NCBI GenBank assembly: GCA_037974335.1
Contig: CM075729.1
Coordinates: forward strand, 110,155,962 to 110,219,961
DNA: 64,000 nucleotides
Reading direction: 5' to 3'
DNA from: Prionace glauca
Taxonomy: Eukaryota; Chordata; Chondrichthyes; Carcharhiniformes; Carcharhinidae
Part shown: positions 1-12,779 of the stretch, piece by piece
How positions within the stretch are numbered: the first letter of the stretch is position 1
Layout: each line of letters opens with the position of its first letter
Position numbers and translations under genes: made by a program
Notes under the pieces: model-generated
Database searches by the model: none
Told to the model about the DNA's origin: nothing
What the model saw: the letters and a program-made list of their open reading frames with translations, nothing else

Positions 1-830
1 TGACCCTTTGTCAAAGCTAAAAGGCAAAGAAATTGGGAGATATTTATACTGCAGGGTGAGAATGAAAGATGAGTCATAGCTACAGAAATAAGGGGAAAGG
101 CTGCTAATGGCAGTCCATAGAGAGAATAGAAGGTGTGAATGGCCAAATGGCAGAGAAGCTAAAATCAGAGGGCAGGCTGTGACAGATGCAGATGTGGGGA
201 AAGGGTGGAAACAGTGGGAGAGAGATAACATTTAGAAAAAGGGAAAACAAAGGGGGAGAAAAGATAAGGAAAGGGGGATAAAGTAGGGGGAAAGAGTGGT
301 GGGGGGAAGAAAAATCAAGAAAGATGAAGAAACATAATGAATGGCTGGATGTGAAGGCTTATCAGGAACAGCAATAGCAGCAAGTACAGGGTAATAAGTC
401 TTTTCTAAGTCAATAATGAAACAATACACCATCCACTGGTCCATTTCAGTGGAAACGCTGATCCCTGTTAGTGTTGGAGTGCTGCTCCAACTCACACTAA
501 GAGACTTGGCAAGTTGAGAGTGGTGTTTTATTAACAGAAAAGAAAATCTCTCCAGTGACACAGTCAGTTCCACTGAGACTGCCATTAATTAGTGTGACTG
601 AACAAACAAATTTAGTTAACCAATTTCAATCTGACACTTATTATCACAACAAATATTTTGTGAATGGCCCATACGTAAAATATTTTAAAACGTCCAACAC
701 GTTCTCAGGTTGAACACAAACCAAAACAATTTGCATCTTTTTAGGCAGTCACTACAAGGCAGTTTAGCCTTGTGAGAGAAAGGTTCACTCCTTTGTGTTG
801 AATTCTGTGTTATCATCGCCTGATGCATTT
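1..830. other. no gene recognised
   Basis: Mixed-composition DNA with a purine-rich stretch at about 225-310. Short open frames here have no recognisable motif and look fortuitous. I see no repeat family I can name. Confidence 0.5.
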
Positions 831-831
831 G

Positions 832-1410
832 GTTTGATTTGATTTATTATTGTCACACGCATTGACATATAGTAAAAATTATTGTTTCTTGCATGCTATA
901 AAGGCAAAGCATACCATTCATACAGAAGGAAACAAGAGGGTTGCAGAATATAGTGTTACAGTCAAATCTAGGGAATAGAGAAAGACCAACTTAATGCGAG
1001 GTAAGTCCATTCAACAGTCTGACAGCAGCAGGGAAGAAGCTGTTCTTGAGTTGGTTGGTATGTGACCTCAAACTTTCATATCCTTTTTCCAGTGGAAGAA
1101 GGTGGAAGAGAGAATTCCAGGGTGCGTGGGATCCTTGATTATGCTGGCTGCTTTGCCAAGGCAGTGGGAACCGTAGACAGAGTTAATGGGTGAGAGGCTG
1201 GTTTGCATGATGGGTTGGGCTACATTCACAACCTTTTGTAGTTCCTTGCAGTCTTGGGCAGAGCAGGAGCCATACCAAGCTGTGATACAACCAGAAAGAA
1301 TGCTTTCTATCTGTAAAAGTTGGTGAGAGTCGTAGCTGACATGCCCAATTTCCTTAGTCTTCTGAGAAAGGATGGAAGGAAGGTTCATGGGCCTGATATA
1401 GCATGGCAGT
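832..1410 (-). mobile_element. L2/CR1-superfamily LINE remnant, C-terminal coding end
   Basis: The minus-strand frame at 1068-1388 reads like the C-terminus of a fish-type LINE reverse transcriptase (IESILSGCITAWYG, then a QDCKELQKVVNVAQ helix and a KDPTHPG motif). The 832-900 end, with TTTATTATTGTCAC and TATTGTTTCTTG, recurs at 54190-54243, so it is the interspersed 3' end of the family. Clade assignment (L2-like rather than Rex-like) is inferred from these motifs only. Confidence 0.6.
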
Positions 1411-1699
1411 CTTTAGGGTATTTGTTACAGGTGATCATGCATTACTCACTGAACTTTGCATTAACTGTGTTTTCTCATTGGCCAGATTAACTTCCTATTT
1501 TGCTTGACCTCTTCCATAATCCTCCAGACAGGTAGCCTTCAGAGGCCACAACCATTGGTGATTGATGCATTTGTTACTGTTGATGTTTTGTCATTTTCTT
1601 TATTTCACTTGCAAGTGTCCTGTGTTATGAAGGACTGGAGACCAAGCACACCCCCTGGCTGGTTATCCAGACAGAGGATCTTTGCGTAACATAGTCATC

Positions 1700-1930
1700 C
1701 AATAAATATGCCCATAACAACTCGTGTCATTGATTTAGGGTATGCTGATGGAATTTGCACGCTCAGGGACCTCGGAGTTGGTGATCTTGCCTTGCCAAGA
1801 GATGCTGAGGATATGCCTCAGAGAGTTACGGTCAAAATGATCCAGTATTTTGTCCTGCTCAACACATGTTATTCAAGCATCATCATTATATAGGAGGGCA
1901 CTGAAGACACAGGGTTGGTAGACCTGCAGT
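1700..1930 (-). mobile_element. RTE-like LINE fragment
   Basis: Translated on the minus strand, this stretch gives DAWITCVEQDKILDHFDRNS followed by LRHILSISWQGKI and EVPERA. This matches the conserved post-RT block of RTE-type LINEs (W.TY..H...L..FH..CLR.IL.I.W.D). It is a short, decayed piece with no intact frame beyond it. Confidence 0.5.
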
Positions 1931-2430
1931 TTGGTGTTTAGCATGGAGGAGTACTGATTCATCAGCTGGCAGGGGGTGGGAGGGGGCAAAGGGTATGTAA
2001 TAATCACCTGGAGGTATCCTTGCCCATGTTTTACCTGACACCTTGTGATTTCTTGGGGTCCAAGATAACTCGCTCCATCACTGTGTGCCCCTGTGCCACC
2101 ACCTCTGCTGGGTCTGTCATGTTGGTGGAACAGGACATACCCAGAGATGGAGATGGTGTTGCCTGAGACACAATCGTTATCATATAATTCTCTGAGTATG
2201 AGTATGTTAAGCTGTTGCCTACTAATGAGACAGTTTTCCCAATTTTGGAACTAGCCCCTCAATGTTAATAAGGGGAACTTTATAGGGTCAATAGCTTTGT
2301 GTTTGACATTGTCATTTCCTTGGTTTCATTCCATTTTATTAACTTTAGCTTACCATTCCAGAGGGCATTGCTGTAGGTGTGGAGTCGTATGTAGACAAAA
2401 ACAGGAAGTGATTGTAGATTTTCTTTCCTA
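1931..2430. other. no gene recognised
   Basis: Probably continues decayed repeat sequence from the RTE-like fragment, but no motif or repeat edge is clear. Confidence 0.4.
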
Positions 2431-2624
2431 AAGGGCATTAATGAACCAGTTTCTTTTTACGATGATCGATTCATAGCCATCATTAGACTTTTAATCCCGG
2501 TTTATTTTTGATGAAAATAAATTTCACCATCTGTCAAACTGTAATTGGAATCTGGAACTCCAGAACATTACCTCGGGTCTCTGGTTTACTAATCCAGTGA
2601 CAATACCACTATGCCTCCACCTTG
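2430..2624 (-). mobile_element. tRNA-derived SINE (HE1-like), minus strand
   Basis: The reverse complement starts with a tRNA-like head (GTGGAGGCATAGTGGTATTG, then a TCACTGGATTAGTAAACC segment) and continues into the body also seen at 17000-17286. The head-plus-body pattern resembles the elasmobranch HE1 SINE; the name is tentative. Confidence 0.6.
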
Positions 2625-2890
2625 CCTTGTGGAGCCTCGATATATGAAGCTGTCAACATCTTCCAGCTTCACATTGTTCATGCAAATAGATAGTGGTGCA
2701 GCTACTACCTGGCCTTTGCAATTTGTCTTTGTGATGCCACTTAACATCTCCTCCAAAACTGGGCCAAATTTGCAGTGCTCTGCTAATCCACTTAATCCAG
2801 CTACAAACCTAGAGACAGCCTCCACTGGCTCCTTGACAGCAGAATGAAAAGTATATCTTAAATCATGATGGAAGTCAAGGGTTAAAGTTA
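2625..2890 (-). mobile_element. retroelement coding scraps (RTE-like and gag-like)
   Basis: The minus-strand frame contains NNVKLEDVDSFIYRGST, which resembles the LE.V..F.YLGS block of RTE LINEs. It also contains FVAGLSGLAEHCKFGPVLEEML, which resembles the gag helix of Ty3/gypsy-type elements. The frame is probably a chance junction of two fossil fragments. Confidence is low. Confidence 0.3.
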
Positions 2891-3129
2891 TCATTGACCA
2901 ATTTCACTCTCTGGTCAAATGTCTGGAATTATCTGACCTCACCCACAGCTAGGATTCTATGGTCCCACTGCTATGTGCCAAATTCTCCATTCACAGTGGC
3001 AGCGATGCATGAATGGCCAGAGAATTCTGTCTGTTCTGGAGCATCAGGCAATGTCAGACTTCTCACTAGGCTGTAAGTTTGCCACTGAATGTGAGCAGCG
3101 TCACCTTTCATTTTCCTCTGCTGTAATCT
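2891..3129. other. no gene recognised
   Basis: Anonymous sequence between fossil fragments; nothing identifiable. Confidence 0.4.
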
Positions 3130-3353
3130 CATTAGAATAGAATTCCTACAGTGCAGAAGGAGGCCATTCAGCCCATTGAGCCTGCATGAACAACAATCCC
3201 ACCAATGCCCTATCCCCATGTATTTGTCCTGTTAGCCCCCCCCCCCAACTCGAAACTGCAAGCTAGCATGGCCAATCCACCCAACCCACATGTTTGCAGT
3301 ATGGGAGGAAACCAAAGCACCCGAAGAAAGCCGATGCAGATATGGGGAGAACT
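3130..3353 (-). mobile_element. tRNA-derived SINE, truncated
   Basis: Contains the hallmark 3' module of the main SINE of this window (CAGTGCAGAAGGAGGCCATT) and the AGGAAACC..AGCACCCG..GAGAAC body on the minus strand. It lacks the tRNA-like head and abuts the retroviral fossil, so it marks one edge of that element. Confidence 0.65.
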
Positions 3354-6300
3354 CTTTTGGTCAGGATTATGATTTTAGTAATCTCCAGACCAACAGCTGC
3401 ATAGTCACATGTAGAGGTCTGTCTTCTTTCCTTCTTCGCTTCTTCTGGCATCTTCAGGGGTTCCCATCATGTATTCGTCCTCCATGGTTACACTGGCTCC
3501 TGGCACAATTTGTGTCGCCATTGCTTTACAACAGACATTAAGGCATCCAACAACTAGGCAACAGACAATTACAGTTGAAATGAGTATGACCAGTCCATGC
3601 AGTAAATAGGATCCCCAGGATCCCCCCACTAGCCATTCCAGCCAGCTAGTTCCTCTCTTAGGTCCCTGTCTGAAGTTATCCAGTCGTCCTCTGATGTTCT
3701 TTATGACTTGGGTAATCTTATAGGATTCGTCTGTGACATGGTTATGCATTTGTTGCCTATGATTGAGCATGCTCCCCCTTACTATGCTAATTGGTAGTCC
3801 ACAGCATGTCATGTCTGCTGTGCATATAATCTTTGTGCAGCCATTTCTTGGTTGACAGCCTCCAATGCTTTTGAAGTGCTGTTTCCCAGGACTGTTAGTC
3901 CATAAACAATATGATTCTTGTTCTTTGCACGAATCACTGCTGCTGCCCACACACACACACCCCCCCCCCCCCCCCCCCCCCCAGAGATAGGGCTCTAAGG
4001 AATCCATATCCCAGTGATGATCCCGTTGTGCCCGGGGCTTTCCAATCAGTGCAGAATTCTTTGCTGATGGCCCAGGTTACTATTCTCCTATAGATATCCT
4101 CCTTATGAGGGGATGGAACAGTGAGTGGTCCTATTATTCCTACTGCAAAATGGTTTGGGAGGTTTGGTGTTTCTGTCGTGTAAGTCCTATTGAAGAGGAA
4201 TACGAATCCCTTCTTAGCCCAGTAACATTTAGTGTCTTGATTATGAGTTTGTTCATATTGCCAATTGTTCAATTTACTTGACTCCCCGTTTGATCCCACC
4301 TCCTGGTAAGTATCAAATGGGTATGTCCATTTGGCTGAGCTTACTTGAGTTCCATTGCATTGTCCACAAATGAGCTGCCTTCCCACGGTTACATGTAGGC
4401 ATTTCTGTTCATCACAAGTGCAAGTAAACTGTCCGTTATTAACCTGACAATATTGACAGACACAATGTGTCTGCATGCAGGAATCATTCTTGGGGACCAA
4501 GGCATAGGCACATCCCCATCCCTGCCCCATAAGACAAAGTGGATAGCTTGCAGTACTTGAACAAGCTTTTCCTCCCACCTGTCGGAGCCCCCAGCACACA
4601 GGATCTGTGGGATTTGCAAGTTCCACACATCTTCCCTGTATACATCTTTTATGTTTGCCAAATTGTTCCTTACAGGGTGCATCTGATGTATCTACTGTAT
4701 ACAAGTCATGTGGGGTCCACAAATAGGGCTTCTACCGATTGTGCTAACGGGTAACATACAGTTCAATTCCCATGTAAGTGTACATGAGCCTTGTAATATA
4801 GGTTAGCTTCCAATCCAGTCAAATTTCCAGTTGTGACAATGCAAAGTGATTCAGTTACATACACAATTACATACATATCCGCAATGAGCAATTATCAATC
4901 CTAATACCGTAAGTTATACAATTTTCAAAAGTTGCACTGTCAACCCGAACGTGCCAGTTACTCTTGCTTTCAGTCTTTGCCTGTGTTGAGGAAAGCAGTT
5001 CTATTAGTTTACTTGTTCACTCATTCATTCATTCCTTTGTGTAATTTCAGCTGGGTCCAATGTTTCCATGTACTTTTCCCTCTTATGTCTACAGGCGCAG
5101 GTATCTCCATTAACTATAACTTCATGTGGCCCATTCCATTTTGGTGCAAACCCTGGTTTGTCAGATAATGTTTTTACTAGGACGTGACTTCCCGCTGCTA
5201 GGACGTTAGGGAGCATTTCAAACTCTCTCTGTGCTTCTCTTTTCTCTTTTACCAATTTGCGCATCCCTTTGAGTTGGGCGCTTAGTTCCAAATCATATCT
5301 CCTGATTTTATGTTTTAGTGGACCTACATCAGCCCCATTTGTTATGATGCTTTCTGGTAATTGCATCGCCCATCCTGTCATTAGTTCATAAGGGATTAAT
5401 CCGGTTGTCCGGTTTGTGGTAGCTCTTAGCTTCATTAATATATAATATACTTCTGTCCACATTTTTCCCGATGTTTGTATGGCTTTAGCCAATGCATTCT
5501 TCAGGGTTCTATTCATACGTTCCACCATTCCAGAACTCTGTGGGTGTAAGGGATGTGAAATTTTTGTTTTATCCCCATCTATTGGCACACTGTTTTTTTA
5601 CCACCTTTCCAGTGAAGTGTGTCCCTTGGTCCAAATTGATTTGTAGGGATAATCTCCATCTAGGGATTCCCTCTTCTGCCAATATCCTAACCACTGTGGT
5701 AGCAATACAATTTGTAGTAGGGAACACTTCTATCCACCTGGTGAACTGGTCTATAATAACCAGACAATAGGTTTTGCCATGGGATTGTGGTAGTGGCCCT
5801 GTGAGATCCATTTGCAGATGTTCCCAGAGTCCCTTTGGTTGGGGCTGGTGTCCCATTTTAATTTTTATGGGTCTACCAGGGTTGTGTTGTGCACATGTCA
5901 CGCATTGGTGACAGTGTTGGGCTATATCCCTTCCCATTCCTTTCCACCATCATTCCTTTCCTATACTAGTTATCGTGGCCTGTCTACTTGCCTGTGAGAG
6001 TCCATGGTGTAGTTCCAATAGGGTGTTTTGTATGCAATCTGGTGCTATTACCTTATTTTCCCATCTCCAAATGTTATCAATCCCTTTGACCGCTCCCTGT
6101 GCTTCCCACTTCTCCTCTTCCTCTTTCGAGGTATCCTCATGTAAGTCCCGAATACTTATATCGTCTCCTGTCTGTTCTGTCACTGCTATTGGCAGCTCAC
6201 CAACTGTCTCCTGTCCTAAGGCTAACTGTGTGCCGCTCTATCTGCAGCTTGGTTTCCTTTGAAATTTAACCAGTCCGGGTTATCTCTTCCTGGTTCTTTC

Positions 6301-9185
6301 TGGTGCATGTTAATTTTGATTACTGTGGCTTCTCAAGGTTTCTCGCTAGCTTCCAATAATACCTTAATTCTTTTTTGGTGTTTGATAGGAGTTCCTCCCA
6401 TGGTTATGAACCCTCTTCTACCTCATGCTGTCATATAATCATGTGTGACTCTGAACACGTATTGACTATCTGTATAGATGTTTACCGTTTTGCCTTCAGA
6501 TAACTCTAGTGCCTGTGTGAGTGCCACTAGTTTTGCCACTTGCGTGGATAGACCTCCGTCAATACTTCCTGATCTTACTGTCTCTAATTTGTCATTTACG
6601 ACTGCTCACCCTGTCTGGGGTGATCCTGCTACATATTTGCGTGATCCATCTACAAAAAAGGGTCTCCTCAGCTGTTGTTAAAGATATATCCTTTATCCTA
6701 CCCTCGCCTTCGTCCATATATATATCCCCACAATTGTGTGGCTCTCTTGTGTCTAAAATCCCTTCTGCTGGGCTATTTCCTATATCCCTTATTATTGTTA
6801 CGGACTTGCTGGGAGGTAGGAGGACAACTTCCCACTTAGCACTTTGAGACTGACTTTAGTTTTCCCGTGTTCAACATTTCCACCAAGGTGAGCTTTGTGT
6901 GAAGGATTCTATTCCCTGTCATTATTATTGGCTCGCTAACCTTTACGGCCCAGGCAGCGCAATCCAAGTCAGTTATGCACCTTGGCAGTCCGGTGACTAC
7001 CGGCCCTTCTGCGGTTGAATAGTAACCTATAGGTCTCCCTTTGTCGCCATGGTCCTGTGTTAACACTGCGGAATAGAACCCTCCCTCATTGCTATAATGG
7101 ATGTGGAAGTCCTTATTGGAATCTGGTAATCCTAGTCCAGGAGCTGACATTCATTATGTTTTTAGTTTACTGTAACCCTCTTCCTGCTCGAGTCCCCATT
7201 CTACAGGCTCTAAAGCTGGTTTTCCCCCTTTGACTAATCGCTGTATGGGTTCTGCTAGTATTGCACACCCTGGGATGAAACTCCGGCTACAGTTGACTAA
7301 TCCCAGCACCTTTCTGACCCCTCTTACGTTGTCGGGTCATTGTATTTGTTGTACCACCTTCTTTCGGTCTGTTGACATTTCTCTAAGTCCTTGGGATATA
7401 AGGTGTCCTAGCTATAGGACCTGTGTTTTCCCGATTTGTGCCTTTTTGGGGCTCACCTTTAACCTTGCAGCTTTTAATTCATTCAGTACTAAATAAAAGG
7501 CTTCTTGATGTCCTGACTTGGACTCCGAAGCTATTAGGATGTCATCTACGTATTGTAGGATCGTACTACTGTCTGACAGTTCTACCCTGTTCAGGATGTC
7601 ACTCATTACTCGATGGAAGATAGCAGGGCTGTTGTGGAATCCCTGAGGTAGGCAAGTCCAAGTGTACTGTTTGTCTCCCACTATAAAAGTGAATTTGTCT
7701 TGGGATTCAGGATTCAATGGTAAGGACCAGAATCCGTTGGCTGTAACCAATACTGTGAATATTTTGTGCTCCTGTGACTGTCCATTCAGTATTGTCAAAG
7801 GGCTTGCTACAAAGGGGTGCAACTTGGACGTGACTTTATTGAGTCTGGTGTAATGTATCGTGAGCCTATAGCTTCCGTCAGGTTTACTCACCGGCCAGGT
7901 TGGGGAGTTAGTGGTACTCATGGTTTCTCTCAGAATCCCCCTTTCCACTAACTCTTTCACTGTCTCTACTACAGCTTTCTCTGCTTCTGCTTTTATTGGG
8001 TATTGTCGGTGGGGCTTATGCTTCAGTCCAGGTACCTTTATTGGGTCCGTTTTAGTTAAACTGGTATCTAACTTTGTTTCAGCCCACACCCCAGGGACAG
8101 AAGCACAGATGGCTCTGAACCCTCCTGTCTCTAATTCCCAATTTTTGGTGGTGACTGTGGCCACCTTAATAGTTTCGAGGTGACTTGTGAGTTTCCCTAT
8201 TCTAGTTTTCCGACCGTGTTGTCTTGGCCAGATTAATTGTCCCTTTCCACAGTCTATCACAATCTCATATTCTCTCATCAAATCATTTCCATTATTGTAT
8301 ACTCGTTATTTTTACACACATAAAATCTCACTGGTATATTTAGATTATTTATCTCTACTAACGTGGTCTCGCTCATGTAGGCAGGTGTTTTGTTCCCTCC
8401 TATCCCGGTCAGGTAAATCATTTTGTTTGTCATGGGTAAGGGTAGGTCAGTGACAGATATGGATGCTCCTGTGTCCACCAGCATCTCACATTACCTGCCC
8501 CCTACTAGTGCAGACACATAAATCCTTCTCTCCTTCTTACCCTTGTGAATGGGGGCTGCAGACCGTCAATCTTGCTGATCCCAGAGGTTCTGTGGTTCTT
8601 CCGGTTCTGCCGTGGTCATGGATCGGGTCGGGGGTCTCCCATACTTATCCCAACACATTGCTTCTATGTGAAAAATATTTATGACAGTGGCTTCAATGTT
8701 TCCCACTGCTCCCAAATCTGTTCCCTTTCCGTGGGGCCCCGCAATCCCTCGCAAAGTGCCCTTGCCGGCCACAATTGTGGCAAGTAAGCTCAGACTTAGT
8801 TCCATTCCCATTACTGTAAGCTGTTACTCTTTCTAGCCTTGTTCTTGTCTGGGATTTCTCTCCTCCACCTCCCAGTACGATGCTATCCCACTCTACCAAC
8901 TCATCGTATTCTTGGGACGTAATCACTCCCATTTTTCGAATGGTTTGGTGAGCACTAAAGAGTCCATCTTTGAATGCCTGGAAGAATGCTTGATCTCCTT
9001 GACCTGGGTTTCCTTGTCCTGAGCATTCTCGATATACTTGGAACAATTGCTCCCCACATTCAGAAGCTCCTTCCCCTTTTGGTTGTTTGGTTGTGGTAGT
9101 TCTGCTCCAGTTAGTAGGAACATTCCCTAATACCTCCTGAATTTCTGTCTTAAACTGGATGAAGCGTACCTATTGGGCATCTATT
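3354..9185 (-). mobile_element. endogenous retrovirus fossil, gamma/epsilon-like (class I)
   Basis: Retroviral parts lie in the order gag-pro-pol-env on the minus strand. A nucleocapsid zinc knuckle (CHNCGRQGHFARDC) is at about 8740-8800 and protease (LVDTGAS) at about 8455-8484. Reverse transcriptase with YVDD is at about 7412-8281, RNase H pieces at about 6840-7150, and integrase with zinc-binding and catalytic-core blocks at about 5025-5940. The C-terminal surface and transmembrane parts of env, with a membrane anchor, are at about 3405-4722. The element is broken in several places. I see no LTR pair: the 3' side is cut by a SINE and the 5' side ends near a CR1 insertion. This suggests an old insertion. 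Family placement rests on motif style and is inferred. Confidence 0.9.
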
Positions 9186-9317
9186 TCTGATGTTAGGGAG
9201 AATACATGTGTCCACTATCCCCCACTATAATCCTGTGCTGGAGGAACGGCGGTGGGTCCACTTCTTACCTGCTTATCCACTTATCTGCTGGACAGACTGC
9301 CTTGATCAGCTAGTGTA
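9186..9317. other. short unassigned stretch
   Basis: Lies between the retroviral fossil and the CR1 element. It could be more gag/leader sequence but shows no motif. Confidence 0.3.
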
Positions 9318-10545
9318 TGTAGAACATAGAACATTACAGCGCAGTACAGGCCCTTCAGCCCTCAATGCTGCGCCAACCAGTGGAACCAATCTAATGACCC
9401 TCTAACCTAAACTATTCCAATGTTATCCATATGCCTATCCACTGACCATTTGAACACCCTTAAGGTTGGTGAGTCCACAACTGCTGCAGGCAGGGCACTC
9501 CACAACCTTACTACCCTCTGAGTAAAGAACCTACCTCTGACATCCGTCCTATAATTACCACCCCTTAATTTAAAGCTATGTCCCCTCGTGTTAGCCATCA
9601 CCATCCGAGGTAAAAGGCTCTCACTGTCCACCCTATCCAATCCTTTGATCATCTTGTACGCCTCAATTAGGTCACCTCGCAACCTTCTTTTTTCTAATGA
9701 AAATAACCTCAAATCCCTCAACCTTTCCTTGGAAGACCTTCCCTCCATACCAGGCAACATCCTGGTAAACCTCCTCTGCACCCTTTCCAATGCCTCCACA
9801 TCCTTCTTACAATGTGGCAACCAGAACTGAATGCAATACTCCAGATGACAGACTGGCATCTTGAAGGGAATTGCTTGATAGAGCAGATGCAGCACGGTTT
9901 CATTAAAGGGAAGTCGTGTCTGACAAATTTACTGAAGTTCTATGAGGATGTGTCTAGGGCAGTGGATAGAGGAGAGCCGGTGGATGTGGTCTTTCTGGAT
10001 TTTCAGAAGGCGTTTGACAAAGTACCTCACAAGAGGTTATTGCAGAAGGTCGGGGGACATGGAGTTGGGGGTAGGGTGTTAGCGTGGATAGAAGATTGGT
10101 TGTCACATAGGAGGCAGAGAGTGGGGGTCAACGGGTGCTATTCGGATTGGCGGATGGTGATTAGTGGAGTGCCCCAGGGGTCGGTGCTGGGGCCTCACTT
10201 TTTACCATTTATATAGATGATCTGGAGGAGGGAATCGAGTGTAGGGTGTCCCATTCGCCTTCCTGACCACCTGCTGCACCTGCAAGCTGGGTTTTTGCAA
10301 CTCATGCACAAGGACCCCGAGGTCCCTCTGCACCGTCGCCTGCTGCAGTTTTTCGCCACGTAAGTAATAATCCTTCCTACCATTATTCCTACCAAAGTGG
10401 ACCACCTCACACTTGCCAACATTAAATTCCATTTGCCATTTCCTGGCCCATTCGCCCAGCCTATCTAGATCCTTCTGCAGACTCTCCACACCCTCCGCAC
10501 AATTTGCCGTTCCCCCAATCTTGGTGTCAAGATTTGATGTTAACC
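9318..10545 (-). mobile_element. rearranged CR1 LINE 3' region
   Basis: Minus-strand 9407-9895 encodes the CR1 C-terminal block (HLEYCIQFWLPH, then LERVQRRFTRMLPG and RRLRGDLIEAYK). Minus-strand 10202-10489 encodes the preceding block (DLDRLGEWARKWQMEFNVGK). Between them, 9841-10225 carries the RT core in the opposite orientation (FLDFQKAFDKVPHKRLL, GVPQGSVLGP). All three pieces look young, but their order and strand are scrambled. Confidence 0.85.
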
Positions 10546-11234
10546 AAGCTCTGCCACTTGTGCCTCACAATCCTAAGTGCCCTTGGTGCCTCTACGCCCA
10601 CTTCAAGTTCCTGACCTTCACGTAGGGGATTTCCCCTCTTAACAACCAGTCTAAGGTTGCACGTTTGAGACAGGCACTACCTTGTCCTCTAGTCGGTCAG
10701 CACAAGTAACAGTTCCTTATCACTATCAGCAGTTAGTACTTATCATTATATCATATACAGTCAATACTTATTACTACAAATATCCCTTAAGTTTAACCCC
10801 TTTTAAACTGTATTCTTGACCTTGTCTGACTTCCACAGATTCAGTGATCTCCACCCCAACTTTCCGATTATGAACTTCAATCGAAACTTACCAGTAATAA
10901 GATCCTTGCCAACTTCACCAATTGTTGTGGGAAATTTACAACCGGAGTCAGACTGGAGGTTCAATAACAGTTTTATTTCGGATACGAAGCTTCGGGAGAA
11001 AGCACTGGTACTCCACAGTACTTGGCAGCTACCCTCCCAATCATACAATAGCAGTTGATCATTTTAGTACCTTTCAGACAATAGGTAGTCTGGACATTAG
11101 CCGTTTAACACATCGTTATAGTTGAGTAGACAGATCATGGTGGTCGATAGTTAACACATCATTACAATCAGACAGGTACAGACATGAGCAGTTGATATAG
11201 CATTGTTCATAGAATGGATATATTTCCTCTATTA
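10546..11234. other. no gene recognised
   Basis: About 690 bases with no repeat edge, motif or convincing frame. The open frames at 10803-11058 are short and have no family signature. Confidence 0.4.
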
Positions 11235-11621
11235 ATGAATGGTTTCAATCTGTACAGTAAATCTGACAACACCAAGTTTAAGGCATCTCTGTAAAAACTT
11301 GATGTCTGTGTCGATATGCGCAATCTTTCTGGAAGTCCTCTCCACTTGGATCCGGCAGTTTGCGGTGTCGATAGTAGTCATATGTGGAGATGCCAGCATT
11401 GGACTGGGGTAAACAGTAAGAAGTCTGACAACACCAGGTTTAAGGCATCTCTGTAAAAACTTGATGTCTGTGTCGATATGTGCAATCTTCTTGGAGATCC
11501 TCTCCACTTGGATCCAGCAGTTTGCGGTGTCAATAGTAGTCAATACCAGGTTTAACCTGGTGTTGTCAGATTTCTTACTGTGTTTACCCCAATCCAATGC
11601 CGGCACCTCTACATCATGACT
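11235..11621 (-). mobile_element. Penelope-like element pieces with inverted ends
   Basis: Two direct copies (about 11258-11365 and 11427-11541) of the same coding block read on the minus strand as DTANC.IQVER.S.KIAHIDTDIKFLQRC, which I take as an N-terminal segment of a Penelope-like ORF. The second copy lies between inverted ends: the left at 11383-11440 (GTGGAGATGCC..TTGGACTGGGGTAAA) is repeated in reverse at 11555-11620. The same end sequence recurs at 36420-36591, 40594-40810 and 54343-54492, and it overlaps the 3' end of the GIY-YIG element at 54790-55655. Confidence 0.6.
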
Positions 11622-11984
11622 TCGATCTATACATTCAGTGATAGTTTTTTTGCATTTATGTGTTAATGTTCCCATCTAGGGGTGATCCTATTGTCAGTCT
11701 CTATTGTTCTGGGTCTGCCCTTATCTTTAAAGTGCCCTAAGCTTTGACGAGCTTCCTGCAGCATCTCAGTTACTGCATGTTTTAACTTTAAGAGACTGTC
11801 TGTGCTAAAAGCCAGTTAGATATCTCTTCCCAGGTAACCATTTTGTGTGCCAGCTAACCATTCCTTTATTTTCCCCACTTCAATAGCAAACAGAGGATAG
11901 CCATAAATGTGTCCTTTTGTTTTCTGCTAGTGGAATGGAGCAAGTGTATTACCAATGGAATCAGTGCAGGGACAATTTATATAA

Positions 11985-12715
11985 ATGAATCAAAAAGATC
12001 AAAGTTGTGGTTGCTAAATTTGCTGATGGCACAACGATCAGTAGGAAAGTAAGTCGTCAAGAGGACATAAGGAGGCCACAAGATTAAATGAGTGGGCAAA
12101 TGTCTTGCAAAGGGGGTATATTGTGGTGATATGTGAATTGTCCATGTTGGTAGGGAGAATAAAGAAGAGAATAATACCTAAATGGTGAGAGTTTGCAGAT
12201 CTCTGAGATGTAGAGGGATCTGGGTGTCCTTACTCAAAGAGGGACATATTTGCAATGAGGGAAGTTCAGAGAAGGTTCACTGGACAGATTTCTAGGATGC
12301 AGGGATTTGTCCAAAGACAGTGTTGACTGGAGTTTTGAAGAATATGTGGTGATTTTGTCAAACGATGCAAGATTCCAAAGAAGTTGACAGGGTGGACGCT
12401 GAAAGGTGTTTCCCCTCATGGGAAAATCTGTAACTAGGAGGCAGAGTTCAATAATAATGGATCTCCCATTTAAGATGTGAAGGAGGAGGAATTTCATCTC
12501 CAGGAGGATCAGTGCTTGGAATTCATTTCCCCGGAAGCTGGACCATTAAATTTATCCATGTTTGAATCAGATTTCTGATTATCAGCATTAAGGGGAGGCA
12601 GTCAGAAAAGTGGAGTGAAAGCCACAAAAGATCAGACGTGATCTTGTTGAGTGGCAGAGCAGGTTGGAGGGGCCAGATGTCCAACTCTTGCACCTGGTTC
12701 TTAAGTTCTTGTTTG
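11985..12715 (+). mobile_element. decayed CR1/L2-like LINE
   Basis: Plus-strand fragments resemble LINE coding and 3' sequence: AAATTTGCTGATGGCACAAC (K-F-A-D-G-T) is the RT FADD region with a changed residue. This is followed by the usual CR1 terminal wording (AGGGATCTGGGTGTCC; a late GATCAGACGTGATCTTGTTG-type end). No open frame survives. Confidence 0.5.
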
Positions 12716-12779
12716 TGACAACTTAAATTTTCAGTAATCCAATGTTGTTAATGTAGTGAAATATTAGAAGATGCAGTAC

